From: JBFKOL01 sp041628815
Lineage (GTDB): Bacteria > Bacteroidota > Bacteroidia > Chitinophagales > Saprospiraceae
NCBI GenBank assembly: GCA_041628815.1
Contig: JBFKOL010000110.1
Coordinates: 1-11,688, forward strand
DNA length: 11,688 nucleotides
Direction: 5' to 3'
This document shows, in pieces, positions 8,166 to 11,688 of this stretch. A model generated the notes under the pieces. That model was not told the origin of the DNA. It did not search any database and was given only the letters and a program-made list of their open reading frames with translations. Within the stretch, counting starts at the first letter, position 1, and every line of letters starts with the position of its first letter. The translations under genes and the position numbers were made by a program.

Positions 8166-8220
8166 GCAACCTTGCAACCTTGCAACCTTGCAACCTTGCA
8201 ACCTTGCAACCTTGCAACCT
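8166..8220 (+). repeat. 8-bp tandem repeat (gcaacctt), about 6.9 copies
   Basis: Six perfect copies of gcaacctt from 8166 to 8213, then gcaacct at 8214-8220 before the pattern breaks. It begins one base after the 9-bp array ends. Perfect copies with no drift suggest recent expansion by slippage, so copy number probably varies between strains. A minus-strand reading frame passes through it only because a unit length that is not a multiple of 3 gives an open 8-residue period (KVARLQGC). Confidence 0.95.
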
Positions 8221-8240
8221 GGCTTCGTGCACCGTCCTCG

Positions 8241-8282
8241 TCCGCCGAAGTCTCGACGAAGGTGGAAGCCTTGTGCGAAGGC
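8241..8282. repeat. REP-like pair of small hairpins
   Basis: First hairpin: tccgcc (8241-8246) pairs with ggtgga (8261-8266), including one G-T pair. Second hairpin: gcctt (8268-8272), 5-base loop, aaggc (8278-8282). The sequence is rich in cgaag steps and more G+C-rich than the flanks. It looks like the short intergenic palindromes dispersed through many genomes; copies elsewhere would settle it. Neither hairpin is followed by a T tract, so they are unlikely to be terminators. Confidence 0.45.
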
Positions 8283-8394
8283 GTACAACCAGACTAAGTT
8301 AACACAGGATTCGCAAGGAAAGCAAATTAATGTTTTGTGAAATGGGAACATTGAAATGGTGAATAGGTACGTAGTGAATGATTAATTTGGAGAT

Positions 8395-8793
8395 ATGTGG
8401 CAAATGCTGGATGTCTTGTTGTTCTTAATGCACTTAATCGTCATTCTTTTCAATACTACAGGATGGATATGGGAAGTAACCAGAAAATGGCATCTGTTGG
8501 CAGTCATAATTACGCTCATATCTTGGTTTATCCTGGGCTTTTGGTTTGGATGGGGTTATTGTTTCCTCACCGATTGGCATTGGGATGTGAAGCGCAAACT
8601 CGGCGAGACGGGTCTTCCAAACTCCTTCATACAGTACCTGGCTGAGCAATGTGGAATCGTCGTTGAGCCCGCGGTAACGGATGGGATAACGGCAGTTGTT
8701 TTTGCTTTTTCGGTTTTAATGGCTTTTGCCACCAACAGGGGATTTATTGTAAAAGTTTTGGACAACTTATTTAACAAATTGCATAACGTATAA
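8395..8793 (+). CDS. DUF2784-family small membrane protein
   Basis: A 132-residue protein with three or four hydrophobic helices: about residues 5-25, 33-56, a middle amphipathic stretch, and 98-115. The central pattern is diagnostic of the DUF2784 group as found in Bacteroidota: LHxxxILFNxxGWIW-like start (here LIVILFNTTGWIW), GFWFGWGYCFLTDWHWDVKRKLGE, then PNSFIQYL. (Written as spaced motifs; the core is GWGYCFLTDWHW.) No function is known for the family; the conserved GYC...TDWHW loop suggests a structural or metal/cofactor site but this is speculation. The start is uncertain: a purine box ggaga at 8389-8393 is only one base from the ATG at 8395 but ten bases from the ATG at 8404, so translation may begin at residue 4. 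The decayed ATPase starts 36 bp downstream on the same strand. Confidence 0.8.
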   Translation: MWQMLDVLLFLMHLIVILFNTTGWIWEVTRKWHLLAVIITLISWFILGFWFGWGYCFLTDWHWDVKRKLGETGLPNSFIQYLAEQCGIVVEPAVTDGITAVVFAFSVLMAFATNRGFIVKVLDNLFNKLHNV

Positions 8794-8829
8794 TGCGAAT
8801 CTATACATGGCATATTGTAGCTTGAAGGC

Positions 8830-9499
8830 ATGAACCCATTCATATTGAAACCCTACGATGGGGAAAAGTGGTTTTGTGATCCAAAAAAGGAAACCAAAGA
8901 ACTGACCGAGGCGATAAAAAACAAAAGGCATGTCACACTCCATTCGATTAGAAGGATGGGAAAAACGGGTCTTATTGTTCATGTGCAGACTCTGCTACCC
9001 AGAAAATATATGCCGGTATATATGGATATACTGGATACCTAGGATGCTTCGGACTTCGCAAATAAGCTGATCACTTCCGTATTGTCAGCAATAGAGAAGA
9101 AGAAAAGCATGTTGCGTAAAGCGATTGAACTCTTCGCACGGTTTAAGGCTTCGGTTGTCCTGGATCCTGCAGCAGGCACTCCTACCACATCGCTAGACCT
9201 GAAAGAAAAAAAGAAATTCGTTTGTCCATGCAATTGCTATGGAACCTGATCAGGCAGGAAGAATCATTTACTTTTCAAAACTATTGACTGCCGTGGCAAA
9301 GGAGCAAGTATTGCGCCAGCCATTGTCGAAGGGTATAGCAGACCGTTATGGCCTAGGACCTCCGGGAAGTGTCTCCAGGGCATTGGACACATTGCTCAAT
9401 GAAGAAATGATCTATTCGCGATTTGACCGTCAAGGACAAGTGGAGTACCTGGTCTATGACGTATACCTCAGCCGTTGGATCGATTATAAAAATTCTTGA
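8830..9499 (+). pseudogene. Decayed AAA ATPase (ATPase_2 / Bacteroidota AAA-like family)
   Basis: Remains of one gene are spread over three frames. Frame 1 from ATG 8830 gives MNPFILKPYDGEKWFCD and a P-loop variant SIRRMGKTGLI (GKT at residues 44-46), the pattern of ATPase_2-type proteins of about 380 residues. It stops at TAG 9040-9042. The same frame then continues with family-like sequence (DASDFANKLITSVLSAIEKK ... VVLDPAAGTPTTSLDL) up to about 9210. Frame 3 at 9228-9284 gives MQLLWNLIRQEESFTFQNY. Frame 2 from about 9278 gives KLLTAVAKEQVLRQPLSK ... GSVSRALDTLLNEEMIY ... YDVYLSRW, the usual winged-helix C-terminus. Between the frame 1 and frame 3 parts roughly 150 codons are missing, including Walker B and the sensor region. 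So: one nonsense codon, one large deletion, one small frameshift. It cannot make a working ATPase. The ancestor's role is unknown; relatives are stand-alone, often lineage-expanded genes. Confidence 0.85.
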
Positions 9500-9602
9500 G
9501 CATCCTGCCAATCCTCCATTACCCCAGGCAAACTACATAACGGATCAACCATCAACGATTCAGGATTAGAATGAGCATTCAAAAGTGCTGTAACCTGCAG
9601 GT

Positions 9603-9631
9603 AAAAAAGAGGCTGAAACAGGTAACAGCCT
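9603..9631 (-). terminator. Rho-independent terminator, minus strand
   Basis: Read on the minus strand: AGGCTG, a 10-base loop, CAGCCT, then C and six Ts (9608-9603). This is a textbook hairpin plus T run for transcripts coming from the right. No minus-strand gene is visible upstream of it, so what it ends is unknown. On the plus strand no T run follows, so it is one-directional. Confidence 0.65.
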
Positions 9632-9643
9632 GATATAAATCAA

Positions 9644-9685
9644 ACTACATATGTAGTAAATATCACATATAATGTAGAAAATATC
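9644..9685 (+). promoter_or_regulatory. Palindromic operator of BlaI/MecI/CopY type with tandem near-copy
   Basis: actacatatgtagt at 9644-9657 is a perfect 14-bp palindrome containing TACAnnTGTA, the core recognised by BlaI/MecI/CopY winged-helix repressors, which are common in Bacteroidota. The 18 bases 9647-9664 are directly followed by a near-copy at 9665-9685, the same except for three extra bases (aat) in the middle and one substitution. The pair sits just upstream of a -7 box, where a bound repressor would block RNA polymerase. No blaI/blaR gene is in the window. Assignment to this family is inference from the motif alone. Confidence 0.5.
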
Positions 9686-9686
9686 T

Positions 9687-9694
9687 TATATTTG
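9687..9694 (+). promoter_or_regulatory. Bacteroidota-type -7 box (tatatttg)
   Basis: A perfect match to TAnnTTTG, the -7 element of the primary sigma factor in Bacteroidota. No clear TTG is found at the -33 position, which is occupied by the tandem palindrome instead, so the promoter would be weak or activator dependent. Transcription would start near 9700 and run toward the terminator at 9862-9904. Confidence 0.45.
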
Positions 9695-9852
9695 GAAATC
9701 TGAAAGGGGATGAGCCTTCAATTGAAAAGTCTTCATGAAATGCAAGAATGATTAACTCATGGGGCCGTATAATTGTTGCTCATTACTTCATTACAGGTGT
9801 TTTTCCGGAAGAACTTTTTTGAAGCAACCAAGGGTATATAGGAAGTAGTAGT

Positions 9853-9910
9853 TTCCGCAAAAAAGAGGGGGTGCTGTTATTGAGTATCTCCTCTTTATTT
9901 TTTTACGGAA
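9853..9910 (+). terminator. Rho-independent terminator within a longer inverted repeat
   Basis: Stem aaagagg (9862-9868) pairs with cctcttt (9890-9896), extendable by G-T and G-C pairs, followed by a near-continuous T run (9898-9904). The arms extend outward as an imperfect inverted repeat: ttccgcaaaaaagagg on the left and cctctttatttttttacggaa on the right, so an A tract precedes the stem and it may also work on the minus strand. It would end a roughly 200-nt transcript starting near 9700. Confidence 0.65.
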
Positions 9911-10120
9911 GGAACCACTCTTAGATAAGAGCAATGAAGCCCAGTGAATCTATTCTTTCAGCCTGTGAAAGCACTTAATTTACCGGAATAATCCACCAGC
10001 CGTTAAACCGTGTCACCTAAAAAACAATGATCACTAGTTAGGAAAAACACTTTCACCTCGCATTAGTAGCAACGGCGAGTAGGGGTCATATGAAATTTAT
10101 ATGTCCAATTAAATAGATCG

Positions 10121-10168
10121 TTTCACGGAACTACTACACCACTGGAAATTAAAACTTAATCCGTGAAA
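10121..10168. repeat. 9-bp perfect inverted repeat upstream of the unidentified gene
   Basis: tttcacgga (10121-10129) and tccgtgaaa (10160-10168), 30 bases apart. The right arm contains the GTG at 10163 that would be the longest possible start of the next gene; if the RNA folds, that codon is buried. It could be an operator pair or a leader hairpin. Confidence 0.5.
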
Positions 10169-10303
10169 TCCCATCTATCCGTTACTTTAGTTTCACTCGA
10201 TAGGGTATGGTCGAGACTCTTACAAATTTTTAGAACACACAGAGATGTCGATGATACTTCACCTTTATGTGTTAAAGGCCCAAGGAAAGCACTTATAGCG
10301 CAA

Positions 10304-10310
10304 AGAGGAG
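10304..10310 (+). promoter_or_regulatory. Strong Shine-Dalgarno deciding the start at 10319
   Basis: agaggag ends 8 bases before ATG 10319. Such a strong site is unusual in this window, where most starts have none, and favours 10319 over the GTG at 10163. Confidence 0.6.
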
Positions 10311-10318
10311 ATTTCACA

Positions 10319-11305
10319 ATGTCACCGGCATACCCAATGTCTCAGCAAAATGGTGGAGGCAACACACCATTTGCAGAAATTCTTTTCAATTCTGCTGATG
10401 AGTACGGAGGAAGAACGAAGCACGGCTGGAAACCGGGCCATCCAACCTTCGTAACACGCGATTTGATCGTTCAATACGAGATCAGGGTTCTGTTACAAAA
10501 GTCTCAAGATGAAGGTTCTGATGTACTGAAGACCTTATTGAAGAGCCTTGATATTTTTATCAGAAAGAGGTCATACCATAACGTTGTCGAACTGAGAGCC
10601 CACTTACCAAACCACCAGGTAGAGCACTTGTTGGCCGATATATCTGAGCAGCCCTATTCACTCAGTTTGATATCCAAAGGGACAAAACATCATTTGAGTG
10701 AGTTTCTGATTGGAAAGAACCAAAGAATACTCAGTTTGCTGGAATCTGAACTATCACACACAACAAACAAAAGGCTGTTGGGCATATTATCTAATACTGC
10801 AACGGTAAGACCCCGTAAGGATCACGAACCGCGCATGCTGATGGATATTTCATTCATTATGTTGCCAGAAGACGGTGAGAAAGTAACCTTGGACCAAACA
10901 TTGATTACAGGAATTCGGCAAGACCATGTTCAATACCTGCTTGTCAATCTTGATTTGGATACCACAAGTGACATCACCTCTGCTTTGAATGGCAATCACT
11001 GTAGGTATGATATTGCTGATGACTGGAACAAGGCCCGGGATATTGTGTTGAAGAATAACTACGATGCCGTATTATTCGGCACATCGCACAATGGCATTTT
11101 GCAGCCTCCTTCTTCCTATACAAAGTATATGGGCAATCTCCAGGAGGTATTGATCATACCCTTAATTGAGCCGTATTCTCTAAGCAAAGCTCATTTGTAT
11201 ATGGACTCGCCTTTTTCAGGATTTCTGATTAAACCCGACAAAACATTTTTATGGCAGAAAATGCTATGTAAATACATGATCAGTAACCTGACAGCAAGCA
11301 CGTAA
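10319..11305 (+). CDS. Unrecognised protein with degenerate receiver-like C-terminal domain
   Basis: The protein has 328 residues from ATG 10319 (agaggag 8 bases upstream). The frame is open back to a GTG at 10163, which would give 380 residues, but that codon lies in a hairpin arm and has no ribosome site. I do not recognise a family. Residues 1-45 are Gly/Pro-rich (MSQQNGGGN ... KHGWKPGHPTF); 45-170 are mainly helical and charged. From about 204 to 322 the order of strands and helices resembles a response-regulator receiver domain: VQYLLVNLD, YDAVLFGTSHNGI where a receiver would have its phospho-acceptor Asp, EVLIIPLIE, and GFLIKP, like the conserved Lys-Pro of receivers. The Asp at the expected acceptor site is replaced (FGTSHNG), so it would be a pseudo-receiver. 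There is no transmembrane helix, signal peptide or DNA-binding motif that I can name. It stands alone between an 0.8-kb non-coding stretch and a terminator. Confidence 0.65.
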   Translation: MSPAYPMSQQNGGGNTPFAEILFNSADEYGGRTKHGWKPGHPTFVTRDLIVQYEIRVLLQKSQDEGSDVLKTLLKSLDIFIRKRSYHNVVELRAHLPNHQVEHLLADISEQPYSLSLISKGTKHHLSEFLIGKNQRILSLLESELSHTTNKRLLGILSNTATVRPRKDHEPRMLMDISFIMLPEDGEKVTLDQTLITGIRQDHVQYLLVNLDLDTTSDITSALNGNHCRYDIADDWNKARDIVLKNNYDAVLFGTSHNGILQPPSSYTKYMGNLQEVLIIPLIEPYSLSKAHLYMDSPFSGFLIKPDKTFLWQKMLCKYMISNLTAST

Positions 11306-11463
11306 CTTTGTCAAGTCTTTGCACGAAACTGTAGCCATTCAAAGCGATAAATCGTTGAAATTGTCAAACTCATTTTATTTAAAAGAGAACCCACTCAAAA
11401 GTAACAACTAGGGGGCCGTCAGGGGAAAGCGAAAAATAGCGGAGACGCCTGCAATTCGAGATT

Positions 11464-11488
11464 CCGCTCCGAATGGAGCGGTTTCTTA
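11464..11488 (+). terminator. Rho-independent terminator
   Basis: ccgctcc (11464-11470), loop gaat, ggagcgg (11475-11481), then tttcttatt. A 7-bp G+C-rich stem with a tetraloop and a moderate T run, about 160 bp after the stop of the unidentified gene and before the convergent peptidase gene. The minus-strand side lacks a T run. Confidence 0.7.
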
Positions 11489-11530
11489 TTATAAGCATCG
11501 AAAAATCCGGATAAAGCTTCATAATATGAC

Positions 11531-11686
11531 TCATCGCCATACGACATAACCCTCCTTAAATATCGCGTTTTCATAGCCTTCAAAACATATGGAAACAGAT
11601 TTGTCGGGCACCTCGCTCACCACAAAGTGCAAGTGGGGCTTGCAGGTAAAACCAGAGAGTCCCGATATCCCAATGGGGTCCGAAGC
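11531..11686 (-). CDS. M23-family (LytM-like) metallopeptidase, C-terminal end (5' part outside window)
   Basis: On the minus strand an open frame enters from the window edge and ends at TGA (11533-11531), giving 51 residues. It contains GLSGFTCKPHLHFVV, the classic C-terminal M23 motif (G-x-S/T-G-...-PHLHF) in which the HxH histidines help bind and activate the catalytic zinc. About 30 residues follow (SICFEGYENAIFKEGYVVWR at the end), as in secreted Bacteroidota members whose domain ends with a beta strand after the HLHF. M23 enzymes cleave peptidoglycan cross-bridges or stem peptides outside the inner membrane. The zinc ligands nearer the N-terminus and any signal peptide are outside the window. 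It is convergent with the unidentified gene. Confidence 0.8.
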   Translation of the reverse strand, partial: ASDPIGISGLSGFTCKPHLHFVVSEVPDKSVSICFEGYENAIFKEGYVVWR

Positions 11687-11688
11687 AC

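Larger units (their letters stand above)
9500..10318. other. Long stretch without a recognisable gene but rich in regulatory-looking signals
   Basis: No frame here gives a convincing protein. Two tiny ATG frames (9570, 20 codons; 9710, 13 codons, the latter after aaagggg) have no family resemblance. What it does hold, in order: a minus-strand terminator, a BlaI/MecI/CopY-like palindrome with a tandem near-copy and a -7 box, a plus-strand terminator, a short perfect hairpin ctctta-ga-taagag near 9917-9930, a ctcgc/gcgag stem (10057-10061 / 10075-10079), a catat/atatg stem (10087-10091 / 10099-10103), and a 9-bp inverted repeat at 10121-10168. The density of dyads suggests either untranslated RNA or the remains of a lost regulated gene. 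Confidence 0.6.

Noticed and set aside
8125..8220. Possible CRISPR array
   Set aside because: Units of 9 and 8 bp are contiguous with no spacers; these are simple tandem repeats.
8154..8351. Minus-strand frame of 65 codons with an octapeptide repeat (KVARLQGC)
   Set aside because: It is the mechanical translation of the 8-bp array; an 8-base unit gives a repeating 24-base reading without stops. No family resemblance, no ribosome site.
9710..9751. 13-codon frame after aaagggg, just downstream of the -7 box
   Set aside because: Too short and without resemblance to a known leader peptide; could be a remnant start, but nothing supports translation.
10163..10318. GTG start extending the orphan gene by 52 codons
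   Set aside because: GTG lies in an inverted-repeat arm two codons after a stop, with no ribosome site, while ATG 10319 has agaggag at good spacing. Not fully excluded.
1..11688. tRNA, rRNA, transposase, integrase or attachment sites
   Set aside because: None found by reading; no recognisable tRNA arms, IS ends with target duplications, or recombinase motifs.

Overview
The window looks like a chromosomal segment from a member of the Bacteroidota, probably a free-living Cytophagia/Saprospiria-type organism. The reasons are the kinds of protein present (a secreted sortilin-like BNR protein, a TIR_2 membrane protein, a Bacteroidota-style DUF2784 protein and a Bacteroidota-type AAA ATPase), mostly weak Shine-Dalgarno signals with A-rich leaders, and one good TAnnTTTG -7 box. 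This is inference from protein style; no rRNA or marker gene is present to confirm it.

Layout: (1) 2-466 (+), the C-terminal end of a TPR protein that begins outside the window. (2) 500-3110, three minus-strand genes: an NmrA-like NAD(P)-binding protein, then a TIR-transmembrane-beta-sandwich protein, then a DoxX-like membrane protein. The last two are 59 bp apart. (3) 3273-6395 (+), a large secreted BNR/sortilin-like repeat protein, convergent with (4) 6418-8109 (-), a periplasmic or secreted gamma-glutamyltransferase. (5) 8110-8394, a divergent intergenic region packed with two adjacent short tandem arrays (9-bp and 8-bp units) and REP-like hairpins. The 9-bp array has a relative in the other divergent intergenic region, at 3170-3200. 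(6) 8395-8793 (+), a DUF2784 membrane protein, followed by (7) 8830-9499, a decayed AAA ATPase carrying a nonsense codon, a large internal deletion and a frameshift. (8) 9500-10318, about 0.8 kb without a recognisable gene but rich in signals: a minus-strand terminator, a BlaI/MecI/CopY-type palindrome with a tandem near-copy and a -7 box, a plus-strand terminator, and several inverted repeats. (9) 10319-11305 (+), an unrecognised protein with a degenerate receiver-like C-terminus, then a terminator. (10) 11531-11686 (-), the C-terminal end of an M23 metallopeptidase cut by the window edge.

The genes do not form one obvious pathway. The left and middle parts look like ordinary Bacteroidota chromosome: envelope, secreted and peptide-turnover proteins. 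The stretch from about 8.1 to 11.5 kb looks like accessory or eroding DNA (tandem repeats, pseudogene, orphan control region, orphan gene). The two items most worth follow-up are the membrane-anchored TIR protein beside an NAD(P)-binding protein, and the operator/promoter/terminator island at about 9.6-9.9 kb that controls no recognisable gene.
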